The translations under genes were made by a program, and so were the position numbers. Positions 1 to 8,351 of a DNA stretch of 64,000 nt are shown here, piece by piece (position 1 is the first letter of the stretch; every line of letters begins with the position of its first letter). A model generated the notes under the pieces. The model searched no databases and was not told the origin of the DNA. It saw nothing but the letters and a program-made list of their open reading frames with translations. Source of the DNA: Halopelagius longus (lineage in GTDB: Archaea; Halobacteriota; Halobacteria; Halobacteriales; Haloferacaceae); NCBI RefSeq assembly GCF_900100875.1, contig NZ_FNKQ01000001.1, positions 868,001 through 932,000 on the forward strand, read 5' to 3'.

Positions 1-241
1 GCTTTTCGTCGTCGCCGCCGGCGTCTTCTGGGAGGTACTGGAGTTCCTCATCGGACTCACGGCGGAACTGATGGGCGCTGACGCCGTCCTCACGCAGTAC
101 GGCCTGCGGGACTCGATGCTCGATTTGGTGTTCGACATGGTGGGCGGCGTCGCCGTCGCCCTCTGGGGGAGCAGTCAACTGAGCGCCGTCGTCGCACACC
201 TCGTCACGAAGCTGGAATCGTCGCGTCCGCGGAAGGGGTGA
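1..241 (+). CDS. C-terminal part of a small membrane protein (YjdF/VanZ-like), cut by the window edge
   Basis: Only the last 79 codons are present; the reading frame enters at base 2 and stops at TGA 239-241. The fragment begins inside a hydrophobic helix (LFVVAAGVFWEVLEF), continues through an acidic loop and ends with a second hydrophobic helix followed by a basic tail (SSRPRKG). The pattern of W-E in one helix and D-x-x-x-D before the next resembles DUF2238/YjdF and VanZ-like integral membrane proteins of unknown function. The start and any N-terminal helices lie outside the window, so the family assignment is tentative. Confidence 0.5.
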   Translation, partial: LFVVAAGVFWEVLEFLIGLTAELMGADAVLTQYGLRDSMLDLVFDMVGGVAVALWGSSQLSAVVAHLVTKLESSRPRKG

Positions 242-327
242 CCCGCGACGTCTCCGCTCCCGGCGGCCGCGGTCAGGCGAGTCGGCCCCGTTCTTTATCA
301 TAACAGACCGATAACAATACCGCTGAC

Positions 328-537
328 ATGGTGTTCAAGAAGATAACGCTCATCGGGCGGAGCGAGGAGAGTTTCGACCGCGCGGTGGACGACGCGATAG
401 ACCGGGCCGACGAGACGCTGAACAACGTGAAGTGGTTGGAGGTGGACGAACTCGGCGTCGAAATCGCCGCCGTCGAGAACCGAGAGTACCAAGCGGAGGT
501 CACCGTCGCCTTCGAACTCGAATCCCCGCAGGAGTAA
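328..537 (+). CDS. Dodecin, flavin-storage protein
   Basis: This 69-residue protein has the size and sequence of archaeal dodecins, small beta-sheet/helix proteins that assemble into a hollow dodecamer and bind riboflavin or other flavins in stacked pairs. Trp36 and Gln55 fall at the positions known in Halobacterium dodecin to sandwich and hydrogen-bond the isoalloxazine ring. The N-terminus VFKKITLIG and the segment [13 protein letters not shown] match the first strand and the long helix. A TATA-like CTTTATCATA at about 292-301 lies near 30 bases before the ATG, suggesting a nearly leaderless mRNA. It is monocistronic. Confidence 0.93.
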   Translation: MVFKKITLIGRSEESFDRAVDDAIDRADETLNNVKWLEVDELGVEIAAVENREYQAEVTVAFELESPQE

Positions 538-674
538 CCACCCCTGCGACCGGACGGGCCTCGAACCGACGCCGACCGAACGGTCCCGTCCGGAGACGTG
601 TCCGCTCGGACGATAGAACGTCGTTCTGACAGTAACCGACGAATTCATTTTCGTTGCAGGGCCACCACACGTGG

Positions 675-2054
675 ATGCCGCGTCTCCTCCACTACTCCGA
701 CATCGAAAACGTCTACGACGACCCCGCCCGCGTCGCCCGCCTCGCCGGGCGCATCCGCGAACTCGACGGCGAGGACGCCCTCGTCTGCGGGAGCGGAGAC
801 AACACGTCGCCCGGCGTCCTGCCCCTCGTAGACCGGGGGCGGCAGGCGCTCGATTTCTTCGACGCCGTCGGCACCGACGTCTCCACGTTCGGCAACCACG
901 ACTTCGACTACGGCCCGGCGGCGGCGCGGTCCCTCGTCGCCGACGCCCCGCAGACGTGGGTGTCCGCGAACGTCCGCGATGAAGACGGGGGTCGGTTCGC
1001 CGCCGACCACGTGACCCCCTACGCCGTCCTCGAAGCGGACGGCGACAGCGTCGGCTTCTTCGGCGTCACCGACCCCGCGACGCCCTCGCTGAACCCGATG
1101 GCGGCGGACCTCGCCTTCGCCGACCCCTACGAGGCGGCCGAACGCGCCGTCGCGGCGATTCGAGACGAGGGGGCCGACTACGTCGTCGCCCTCTCGCATC
1201 TCGGCGGCGGCGACGACGAACTGGCCCGCCGGGTGGACGTGGACGTCGTCCTCGGCGGACACGTCCACTCTGAGCGGCGCGAGCGCGTCGCAGGGACGCT
1301 TCTGCTCCGCCCGGGGGTCAACGGTCACGCCGTCTACGAAGTCGAACTCGGCGACGACGGCGCCGAGGCGACGCGACGCGAGACGGCGGGCGCCGCACCC
1401 GTCGCCGCCGTCGAGTCCCGGCTACGGGGGCGAATCGAAGCCGCCGGGCTGAACGAGGTTGTCGCAACCGTCGAGACGCCCATCGAACGATCGGACCAAG
1501 CCGTCCACCGCGGGGAGTGCCGCGTCGGCAACTTCGTCGCGGACGCCTACCGGTGGGCCTCCGGGGCGGACGTGGGGCTTCAAAACAGCGGAGGCATCCG
1601 CGACGGCCCCGCCATCTCGGGGGAGGTGACGCTGAAAGACTGCATCAGCCTCATCCCGTTCGAGGAACCCCTCGTCACCGTCGAACTCACCGGGCGGGAA
1701 CTGACGCGCGTGTTCAGCGAGTGCTCGTCGGCGACGGTGGATTTCGGCGAACCCGACTGGTGGCACGGCCACGTTAGCGGCGCGTCGTTCGTCTTAGACG
1801 AGGAGACGGCGGCGGTGCTCGAAGCCCGCGTCGGCGGCGAACCCGTAGACCCCGACGCGACGTACACCGTCGCCACCTCCGACTACGTCCTCCACTCCGA
1901 CCACGAGTTCCCGACCATCGAGGAGTCCCACCGCGTCGGCGAGGGCGACATCCTCCACGACGTACTCGCGGAGTACGCCCGCGAGTGCGGCGTCAGCCCC
2001 GAAGTCGAGGGGCGGATGCGCCGGGTCCGGGGCGCGCCGGCCGACGACGACTGA
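675..2054 (+). CDS. 5'-nucleotidase/2',3'-cyclic phosphodiesterase-type metallophosphoesterase
   Basis: The 459-residue protein has a calcineurin-like N-terminal domain with GSGDNTSPG (about residues 39-47), GNHDFDYG (73-80) and a late GGHVH, followed by a 5'-nucleotidase C-terminal domain with NSGGIRDG and the FEEPL/V...TGREL segment. Enzymes of this family remove phosphate from nucleotides using two metal ions. No signal peptide is visible, so it is probably cytoplasmic. The ATG at 675 is preferred over in-frame GTG/TTG codons upstream because the conserved domain begins there (LLHYSDIEN). The first metal motif reads D-I-E rather than the usual D-x-H, so a changed metal site is possible. 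Confidence 0.85.
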   Translation: MPRLLHYSDIENVYDDPARVARLAGRIRELDGEDALVCGSGDNTSPGVLPLVDRGRQALDFFDAVGTDVSTFGNHDFDYGPAAARSLVADAPQTWVSANVRDEDGGRFAADHVTPYAVLEADGDSVGFFGVTDPATPSLNPMAADLAFADPYEAAERAVAAIRDEGADYVVALSHLGGGDDELARRVDVDVVLGGHVHSERRERVAGTLLLRPGVNGHAVYEVELGDDGAEATRRETAGAAPVAAVESRLRGRIEAAGLNEVVATVETPIERSDQAVHRGECRVGNFVADAYRWASGADVGLQNSGGIRDGPAISGEVTLKDCISLIPFEEPLVTVELTGRELTRVFSECSSATVDFGEPDWWHGHVSGASFVLDEETAAVLEARVGGEPVDPDATYTVATSDYVLHSDHEFPTIEESHRVGEGDILHDVLAEYARECGVSPEVEGRMRRVRGAPADDD

Positions 2055-2113
2055 GCCGCGAAGACGCTCTCCGGAGGGAAAGGTTGAGAACAGACGGGTG
2101 CTTTCATCAATCG

Positions 2114-2533
2114 ATGACCCGTGTGGTGGTCCCCGTCCGGTACCCGTTGACGAAACACTCCGAAGCGACGCTGACCGAAGCTATCCGAATCGCCGAGGAG
2201 CGAACGGCGGAACTGACCGTCCTCCACGTCGACCTGTATCAGGAGAACCGGGGGGTGACTCGCGCCGAACTCAAGCGCGCGGTCGAACGGGAGTTCGGAT
2301 CGCTCGAACGGACGCGCTACGTCGTCCGCCGCGGCTTCCTCGTCGAAGAGACTATCTTGGAGGAGGTGGCCGCCGAACACGCCGACATCGTCGTCATCGG
2401 CTCGAAACAGGCGAGTCGGTGGCGTCGGATGCTCCGGCGCTTCCTCGACGACCCGGACATCGAGACGTACCTCAGACAGAAACTCGACTGCACCGTCATC
2501 ACGGTGCGACCCGGGCAGGTGGCCGGCGAGTAG
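2114..2533 (+). CDS. Universal stress protein (UspA family)
   Basis: Starting at the ATG that gives MTRVVVPVRYPL, this is a 139-residue Usp-fold protein: an initial hydrophobic strand, a strand ending in VLHVDLY, a central helix rich in charged residues, then ADIVVIGSK and the closing strand CTVITVRP. The nucleotide-binding signature G-x2-G-x9-G-(S/T) is not clear, because SKQASRWRRMLRRF takes its place. It may therefore belong to the non-ATP-binding subgroup. It follows the phosphoesterase by 59 bases and could be cotranscribed. The function is inferred from the fold only. Confidence 0.75.
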   Translation: MTRVVVPVRYPLTKHSEATLTEAIRIAEERTAELTVLHVDLYQENRGVTRAELKRAVEREFGSLERTRYVVRRGFLVEETILEEVAAEHADIVVIGSKQASRWRRMLRRFLDDPDIETYLRQKLDCTVITVRPGQVAGE

Positions 2534-2645
2534 CGCCCCCGACGGTCGAAAGAACTGCGTTTCGAGTATACGGCCCCTCCTTCTTGCCGTGCGTTCGTCC
2601 CAATCTGTCGTGCGTTCGACCGACAGGTCGTCCGGCGCGCCGCGG

Positions 2646-3749
2646 TCAGACGCCGTCCGACGGGCCGCCGGGTCGGCCGTCGGCGTCGCCGGAGTTCGTC
2701 TGCGGGGGCGAGGAGACGCCCTCGTCGCCGTTCCCGGCGGCGTCCGCGCCCGAGTCTATCGGCGTCTCCGCCTCGCCGTTCGGCGCCATCTCGGCGCGGA
2801 GCGTTCCGCTGGTGTCGTCGAAGACGACGTGCTGGTGGGGGTAGGCCATCTCCACGTCGGGGTCGGCGTCGAATCGCTCCCAGAGCTTCGTCTGGATGCG
2901 GGAGCGAACCGTGAGCAGTTTGTACGGCTTCTTCGCCCAGTACCGGAGGGCGATGAGGACGCCGTTGTCGGCGAACTCGTCGATGTACGCCGTCGGCTGC
3001 GCGGGGTAGCGCGCGCTTCCGACGCGGATGTCCGGACCGCCCTCGATGACCTCCCCGACGTCGCTCGCGGCGTTCTCAAGGAGCGTTCGCGCCCGCGAGA
3101 CGTCGGACTCGTACGTCACGAGAATCTTCAGCGTCAGGCGGATGCGCTCGTCCTCGGCGGAGTAGTTCGTCACGAATCGGTCGCGCATGTTCGCGTTCGG
3201 GACGACGAGCGAGGTGTTGTCGAGCGTGTAAACCTTCGTGTAACGGATGGTTATCTCGTCTACGAACCCCTTGCGCCCGTCCTCCAGTTCTATCATGTCG
3301 CCGATTTCGTACGGTTCGTCGGCGAGGATGAACAGACCGCTGATGATGCTGCCGACGAGGGGCGCGAGGACGACACCGAGGACGGCCGAGAACACCGTCA
3401 CCGACAGCACGATGTCGCCGAACTCGAAGCCGAGGACGCTCACGGCGACGGCGACGGCGACGGCCATCACCGAGAACCGAATCAGTCTGAGAACCGTCTG
3501 GGCGACGCTCTGTCGGCGGAACCGCCGGGCGACGCGCCGCCCGAGCACCCGACTCGCGTACTGCGAGAGGGCGTACCCGACCACGAGGACGACGGCGGCG
3601 ACGACGTACTGCCACCCCGGAACGAACAGCCACTCGGGGAGGAACGCCCCCAACGCCTCTTGTGCGTCGCCGGGCGGCGTCTGCACGGGGCCGCCGGGCG
3701 TGCCCGTGGGGGGTGCTCCCGCCGTTCCCGTAGTCGTGCCCGACTGCAT
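2646..3749 (-). CDS. mscS: MscS-family mechanosensitive ion channel
   Basis: The 367-residue protein starts with a Gly/Thr/Pro-rich N-terminus, has about three membrane segments (WQYVVAAVVLVVGYAL, SVMAVAVAVAVSVLGF and the pore helix SVTVFSAVLGVVLAPLVG) and then the beta domain with FILADEPYEIGDMIEL and VPNANM, typical of MscS. Such channels open on membrane tension and release solutes during hypo-osmotic shock, an obvious need in a halophile. A longer in-frame extension to 3857 exists, but the ATG at 3749 is preferred because the upstream residues are unlike the family. A second MscS protein lies at 62638-63846. Confidence 0.88.
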   Translation of the reverse strand: MQSGTTTGTAGAPPTGTPGGPVQTPPGDAQEALGAFLPEWLFVPGWQYVVAAVVLVVGYALSQYASRVLGRRVARRFRRQSVAQTVLRLIRFSVMAVAVAVAVSVLGFEFGDIVLSVTVFSAVLGVVLAPLVGSIISGLFILADEPYEIGDMIELEDGRKGFVDEITIRYTKVYTLDNTSLVVPNANMRDRFVTNYSAEDERIRLTLKILVTYESDVSRARTLLENAASDVGEVIEGGPDIRVGSARYPAQPTAYIDEFADNGVLIALRYWAKKPYKLLTVRSRIQTKLWERFDADPDVEMAYPHQHVVFDDTSGTLRAEMAPNGEAETPIDSGADAAGNGDEGVSSPPQTNSGDADGRPGGPSDGV

Positions 3750-4003
3750 ACCGACACCCTCGGCGCTACCGGGAGAAAAAAGGCCACCACTCGCGGCGGC
3801 GTCCGGGCGGGTCGATACGTTGCGGTTCACGGCGAGGCGAACGGACGAACCGCTCACGACTCGGTCGCTTCGCGCCTTCGGTCGGTCCGTTCGCTGGCGC
3901 TCACGTCACTCCTCGTTTCACATCCGGTCGAGAGCAGACGAACCGCCGCTCCCGGACGCGAACCGAGGGAAGAATAAGTGGAGACGCCGTCTACGGAGTA
4001 CCG

Positions 4004-4744
4004 ATGTTCGGCCGCTTCCAGAAGTCGCCCGACTTTCGCATCGCCCACGACAGCGAGCCGAGCGAGACGCTTCTCCTCGGCCTCTCCTCGTTCGGATTCG
4101 CGGGGCGAAGCGCCGCGGACTACCTCGTGAACCACCTGGACCTCGAGGAGAGCGGACACCTCGAAGTCGAGGGCCTGCCGTCGATAACGCCGTTCGAGAA
4201 CGGACGCCCCCGCCACCACACTCGGCTGTTCTCGCGGGACGACACGGACGTGACCGTCCTCGTCGGCGACCTGTTCGTCCCCGCTCCCGTCGGGCAGACG
4301 TTCGCCGACGCCGTCGCGGGGTGGGCGAGGGAGAACGGCGTCGAGGACGTGGCCGTCCTCGCGGGCGTGCCCATGCCGCACGGCCCCGACGAGCACCGGA
4401 CGTACTTCGTCGCCACCGACGGTTACCGCGAACGGCGACTCGGCGAGACGGACATCCCGCCGATGGGCAACGGCTTCCTCGACGGCGTGAACGGAGCGCT
4501 CGTCGAACGCGGCCTCACCTCCCCGCTGGAAGTCGGCGTCTACGTCACGCCCGTCCACGCGCAAGCGCCGGACGTGGATGCGGCGATTCGACTCGTCGAA
4601 GCCGTCGAGTCCGTCTACGAACTCGGCGTGGACGCCGAACCGCTCGAACAGTTCGCCGCGGAGGTACGCCAACACTACAGCGAACTCGAAGAACGGATGC
4701 AGGAGCAGGAGGCGGACCTCCCGGAAGACCGGATGTACATGTAG
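4004..4744 (+). CDS. PAC2-family (proteasome assembly chaperone-like) protein
   Basis: The 246-residue protein matches the archaeal PAC2/DUF75 family: an N-terminal LLGLSSFGFAGRSAADYLV strand-helix, the VTVLVGDLFVP strand, VEDVAVLAGVPMPHG, and an acidic helical C-terminus (residues about 215-246). Eukaryotic PAC2 helps assemble proteasome alpha rings. The role of the archaeal relatives is not established, though binding to 20S proteasomes has been described for some. It is followed by trmB after 95 bases and appears to be its own transcription unit. Confidence 0.8.
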   Translation: MFGRFQKSPDFRIAHDSEPSETLLLGLSSFGFAGRSAADYLVNHLDLEESGHLEVEGLPSITPFENGRPRHHTRLFSRDDTDVTVLVGDLFVPAPVGQTFADAVAGWARENGVEDVAVLAGVPMPHGPDEHRTYFVATDGYRERRLGETDIPPMGNGFLDGVNGALVERGLTSPLEVGVYVTPVHAQAPDVDAAIRLVEAVESVYELGVDAEPLEQFAAEVRQHYSELEERMQEQEADLPEDRMYM

Positions 4745-4791
4745 CGGCCGTTCGGAACCGTTAACTACCACGGTGTTCCGAAAACTGGTGC

Positions 4792-4807
4792 TACTCGAAC
4801 CATAGTA
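4792..4807 (+). promoter_or_regulatory. Candidate TrmB operator in the trmB promoter
   Basis: The sequence TACTCGAACCATAGTA begins 48 bases before the trmB start codon and has the imperfect dyad TACT-N8-AGTA. The consensus I recall for Halobacterium TrmB is TACT-N7/8-GAGTA, one base different here. A sequence identical at 12 of 16 positions is found on the minus strand in front of the sugar transporter operon (13180-13195). The site adjoins the likely core promoter, which fits autoregulation. Binding is inferred. Confidence 0.5.
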
Positions 4808-4839
4808 AACATCAAGGTCCATGAAGAATACTACGTGAT

Positions 4840-5901
4840 ATGGCAGACGACCTTCGGCTGACGATGGAACGCGTCGGGGACCGGTTCAACCTCGGCGAGT
4901 ACGAGATAGACGCCTACCTCGCAGTTCTGGAGCACGGGGAGCTCACCGCCTCCGAAATCGCAGACCGAACGGACATTCCGCAACCGAGGGTGTACGACAC
5001 GGTCCGGAGCCTCTCGGACCGGGGACTGGTCGAACTCCGCGAGTCCCGTCCGATGAAGATAGTCGCCGTCAACCCGGAGGACGCCTTCGGGAACATCCAA
5101 ACGTCGCTCGGCGAACTCATAGACGAACTCGAAGCGCGGTACACCGCGCCCGCCCGCGACACCGAAGCCGTCTCCTTGGTGAAGTCGCGTTCGACCATCC
5201 TCCGGTACATCGAGGAGATTATCGACAACGCGGAGTACGAACTCGTCCTCTCTCTGACGCCGGACCTGCTCCGTCGCTTCCGCGACGACCTCGCGGAGGC
5301 CATCGACGGCGGCGTCAGCATCGACCTGCTGGTGACGCCCGCCGCGCGCGCGCCCTCCCCCGAGGAGTTCGACTACCTCGAAGTCGCGACCCGCGCCCGC
5401 GCCCGTCGCGGCATCACGACGCCCGTCCTCGCCGTCGCCGACGGCGAGTACTCCATCTACGCGACGCAGGACGCCCTCCGCGACGACCGGGACCGCTACG
5501 GCGTCATCTTCAACCGGTCGGCGCTCGGGTTCCTCATCTCGGGGTTCTTCGGCACCGTCCTCTGGACGACGGCCGAGACGCTGGCCGCAAACGGGAAGCG
5601 CCGGCCGTTCCCGCGCCGATACGCCTCCATCCGCCGCGCCGTCAAGGACGTCCGCGAACTGGGCGGGCCGTTCTACGTCTCGGTCGCGGGCAGGGAGATA
5701 GAGACGGGCGACCCCGTCGTCGTCGAGGGACGCATCCACCAGACGCAGTTCGAGGAGAGCGAGGAAGTCGCCTCGCTCGAAGTAGAGACCGAAGACGGCG
5801 TCGTCTCCGTGGGCGGCCTCGTCGCCGCACTCGAAGAGGTCGAAGCGCAGGAGATTCTGCTCGGCCGCGACTCGGTGCCGGACCGAGAACACACCATCTG
5901 A
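4840..5901 (+). CDS. trmB: TrmB-family sugar-sensing transcriptional regulator
   Basis: The 353-residue protein has an N-terminal winged helix (residues about 20-75, with [25 protein letters not shown] and [19 protein letters not shown]), then a regulator domain with ...[17 protein letters not shown]... and a C-terminal sugar-sensing domain ending near residue 353, the usual TrmB length. Haloarchaeal TrmB acts as a global switch between glycolysis and gluconeogenesis and releases DNA on binding glucose. Thermococcal TrmB controls the neighbouring maltose/trehalose transporter. The minus-strand sugar ABC operon at 6910-13127 is therefore a likely target. A candidate autoregulatory site lies at 4792-4807. 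Confidence 0.88.
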   Translation: MADDLRLTMERVGDRFNLGEYEIDAYLAVLEHGELTASEIADRTDIPQPRVYDTVRSLSDRGLVELRESRPMKIVAVNPEDAFGNIQTSLGELIDELEARYTAPARDTEAVSLVKSRSTILRYIEEIIDNAEYELVLSLTPDLLRRFRDDLAEAIDGGVSIDLLVTPAARAPSPEEFDYLEVATRARARRGITTPVLAVADGEYSIYATQDALRDDRDRYGVIFNRSALGFLISGFFGTVLWTTAETLAANGKRRPFPRRYASIRRAVKDVRELGGPFYVSVAGREIETGDPVVVEGRIHQTQFEESEEVASLEVETEDGVVSVGGLVAALEEVEAQEILLGRDSVPDREHTI

Positions 5902-5909
5902 GACCGCCA

Positions 5910-6755
5910 TCACACCGATTGCGGGCCGCCCTCCTCCTCGCTCGCGGACTCGTCGTCCACCGTCTCGTCGAACCGGTAGACGACCGCACCGCAGTCCTCG
6001 CAGGCCAACACCTCGTCGATCGGGGAGTCGTAGACGCTCCCGGAACCGCCGCAGCAGTCGCTTCTCGTCGTCTCCACCACGTCGCCGCCGCAGTCGGGGC
6101 ACGTCTCGACGAACATCCGAAGCGGCGTCGTCGCGTAGGCGCGGTATCGCTCCGGGACGCCCGCCGCCGCGAGAGCGCGAATCGCGGCGGCGTCGGCGAT
6201 GCCGTGGACCCGCGAGAGCCAGACGGCGCGCGTCGGCCCCTCGATGCTCAGTCCGCCGTAGGCGTGTTCGCCGGACGCCTCGAACGGCGCGGCGTCGGCG
6301 ACGATTTCGGCGAGTTCCTCGTCGGACCACTCGCGCAGCGCCGCCATCTCTCGCTCCCACGACTCGGCGAACTCCGCGGAGAGTTCGAGCGCGCCGTCCG
6401 GAGCCTCCGCTAAGACGCCCGTCTCCAACAGGACGACGATGAGTTCCTCGCCGTCCACCTCCTCGTCGGTCAGGTCGTCGGAGCGCCGCGCCTCCCCGTC
6501 GGCGTGGGGAAACAGCGACTGGAGGCCCAGCGACGCGACGAGGCGCGGCGCGAACGCGGGCGTGCCGGGGACGACGTACCCCCGAAGGTAGACGAGGGCG
6601 GTACCGACGCCGAGGGCGAGGACGCCGACGGGAACGGAGAGGACGGAGAGGACGCCCGCCGCGACGACGACGACGAACGCGTTCACGGCGGTACACGGCC
6701 AACAGCGCCCTTCGCCCGTGTACTCCGGCCGACGGACCGAGTCGAGTAGTGACAT
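5910..6755 (-). CDS. Membrane protein with C-terminal zinc ribbon, function unknown
   Basis: The 281-residue protein has two hydrophobic segments near the N-terminus (about residues 24-45 and 46-62), an acidic middle region and a C-terminal cysteine cluster: CPDCGG, then DCCGG, then CEDCG, enough for one or two treble-clef or ribbon-type zinc sites. It converges with trmB, with only 8 bases between the two stop codons. I do not recognise a characterised family. Homologues, if any, are likely confined to haloarchaea. The position beside the sugar operon does not by itself show a shared role. Confidence 0.6.
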   Translation of the reverse strand: MSLLDSVRRPEYTGEGRCWPCTAVNAFVVVVAAGVLSVLSVPVGVLALGVGTALVYLRGYVVPGTPAFAPRLVASLGLQSLFPHADGEARRSDDLTDEEVDGEELIVVLLETGVLAEAPDGALELSAEFAESWEREMAALREWSDEELAEIVADAAPFEASGEHAYGGLSIEGPTRAVWLSRVHGIADAAAIRALAAAGVPERYRAYATTPLRMFVETCPDCGGDVVETTRSDCCGGSGSVYDSPIDEVLACEDCGAVVYRFDETVDDESASEEEGGPQSV

Positions 6756-6818
6756 ACCACACCGTGGAGCGGCCGAACGCTTCAGCCTTTCCCGCCGGCG
6801 GCGGCCGGTTCGGGCGGC

Positions 6819-6900
6819 GAGAAGAACGGGGAGGAGAGCGGAAGAGAGCCGAGGAGAACGGAGCGGAGTGAGAGGAGAGAAGAGGAAAACGGAGAGCGAA
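6819..6900 (-). terminator. Pyrimidine-rich 3' trailer after the sugar operon
   Basis: On the transcribed (minus) strand this 80-base stretch is almost wholly C and T and begins 10 bases after the stop codon of the oxidoreductase gene. Similar tracts follow cdc48 (16330-16414), the GNAT gene (around 26100-26132) and L37e (about 39530-39590). It is a plausible site of transcription termination or 3'-end formation; no strong hairpin was seen. Confidence 0.4.
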
Positions 6901-6909
6901 CCGGAGTCG

Positions 6910-8013
6910 TCAGTCGTCGCTCGGCGTGGGTTCGGCCGTCGCGTTCGTCCCGTCGAGCTGAACGGCCTGTCCCATCTCGGAGGAGCGGTAGATGGCGTCG
7001 ATGACGCGTTGGACTTCGAGACCCTGTTCGGGCGTGTTGACGCCCGGCGCTTCGCCCTCCCGAACGGCGTCGAGGAAGATCTGCTGTTCGGACTTGTGGG
7101 TGTCGTTCGACTGCGTCTCGACTTTGCTCTCGGTGAGGTGGTTCCGACCGCCGACGCCGGACTCGTAGATGGTCAGTTCGTGGTTGCCCCGGTCGAACAG
7201 CGCACCGGCGTCGGTTCCGCGGAGGAAGAACTCGTCGTTCGTCGGTCGGTTCGTCGCCCACGCGACTTCGAGCGAGATGGTCTTACCGTCCGCACACCGG
7301 ATGAACGCCGAGGCGGAGTCGTCGACGTTGAACCCCTCGGGGCCGACGTCTTCGCCCCACATCTCGACGAACGCGTAGTCGTCGCGGTTGCCGAACTGCG
7401 ACCGGGTGACCGCCGAGACTTCCTCCACCTCGGGGAAGTCGAGGAAGAAGAGGGCGAGGTCGATGGCGTGGACGCCGATGTCGATGACGGACCCGCCGCC
7501 GGCGATGTTCTTCGACGTGAACCACGACCCCCGTCCGGGGATGCCGCGGCGGCGCATGTAGTTCGCTTCGATGTGCTGCATCTCGCCGAACCGGCCCTGC
7601 GACTGGTGGTGCTTTATGACCTCCACCGGGCTTCCGAAGCGGTTGTTGAACCCGACCATGCAGAAGCCGTCTGCTGCCTCCGCGGCGTCGACGATGTTCT
7701 CGGCGGATTCGAGCGAGTGCGCGAGCGGTTTCTCCAGAAGCACGTCCAGACCGGCGTCCAACGCCGCGACGGCGTACTCCTCGTGGAACCGGTTCGGCGT
7801 GGTGATGATGACGGCGTCCACGTCCGCGAACAGCTGTCCCTTCTCTTCGTAGGTGTTCACGTCGTACTTCTCGGCGAAGCGACGGCGAGCATCGGCTTGG
7901 ATGTCCAACCCGCCTACCAGGTTGGCACCAAGTTCCAGCAGTCTGTCAGCGTGGTAGTGGCCGATGTTGCCGAGGCCGATAATACCGACGCGTACGGGGG
8001 TCTCGGAGTTCAT
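6910..8013 (-). CDS. Gfo/Idh/MocA-family NAD(P)-dependent sugar oxidoreductase
   Basis: The 367-residue protein has an N-terminal Rossmann fold (VRVGIIGLGNIGHYHADRL), the family catalytic motif E-K-P (LLEKPLAHSLESA) and GSVIDIGVHAIDLALFF, where the histidine is the usual proton relay. The C-terminal alpha/beta domain is complete and ends in the usual region. Members oxidise sugars, inositols or amino-sugars with NAD(P). As the last gene of the sugar ABC operon it probably acts on the imported sugar or its derivative. The substrate cannot be told from the sequence. It starts at the ATG giving MNSETPVRVG. Confidence 0.88.
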   Translation of the reverse strand: MNSETPVRVGIIGLGNIGHYHADRLLELGANLVGGLDIQADARRRFAEKYDVNTYEEKGQLFADVDAVIITTPNRFHEEYAVAALDAGLDVLLEKPLAHSLESAENIVDAAEAADGFCMVGFNNRFGSPVEVIKHHQSQGRFGEMQHIEANYMRRRGIPGRGSWFTSKNIAGGGSVIDIGVHAIDLALFFLDFPEVEEVSAVTRSQFGNRDDYAFVEMWGEDVGPEGFNVDDSASAFIRCADGKTISLEVAWATNRPTNDEFFLRGTDAGALFDRGNHELTIYESGVGGRNHLTESKVETQSNDTHKSEQQIFLDAVREGEAPGVNTPEQGLEVQRVIDAIYRSSEMGQAVQLDGTNATAEPTPSDD

Positions 8014-8087
8014 GGTGAATTCATTTACTACTCGTATTGTTAAGTGGCTCGTTCCGTCCTGCTTCGGGCGCTCTCCCCGAAGTGGTG

Positions 8088-8291
8088 TCAGTACAGTTGT
8101 TTCTCACGCTCCTCCCGGTCCTTCTCTCTTTCCTCTTCTTCCTTGAGGCGGCGGCGGCCGCGGATATACTGTCTCGTCTTCGGGACGATGGTGTTCTTCA
8201 GGTCGAGGACGAACGACACGATGCCGTACGCCCAAAAGAAGAACAGCACGGTCATCCCGCCGAGATAGAGCCACCCGAGTTCGTTGACCAT
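8088..8291 (-). CDS. Small single-pass membrane protein in the sugar ABC operon
   Basis: This 67-residue protein has one transmembrane helix (residues about 8-31, LYLGGMTVLFFFWAYGIVSFVL) followed by a strongly charged helix of Arg, Lys and Glu (residues about 43-67) that should project into the cytoplasm. It lies between the ATPase (60-base gap) and the oxidoreductase (74-base gap) in the same direction, so it is probably cotranscribed. I know no named family. It could be an accessory subunit of the transporter, but that is inference from position. Confidence 0.65.
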   Translation of the reverse strand: MVNELGWLYLGGMTVLFFFWAYGIVSFVLDLKNTIVPKTRQYIRGRRRLKEEEEREKDREEREKQLY

Positions 8292-8351
8292 GTTCTGAAG
8301 GAGGGATTGGTGGCACTTATCGTGCCGGGTCGATTCGCGCGTCGTTCCGTT

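Noticed and set aside
645-1328. Long open frame on the minus strand opposite the phosphoesterase gene
   Set aside because: It is antisense to a gene with clear motifs, and GC-rich third positions create such frames all over the window. The product is Arg/Val/Asp-rich and unlike any family.
2098-2844. Plus-strand frame running through the universal stress protein gene
   Set aside because: It overlaps the stress protein gene in another frame and consists of Arg/Pro-rich sequence, so it is treated as a shadow.
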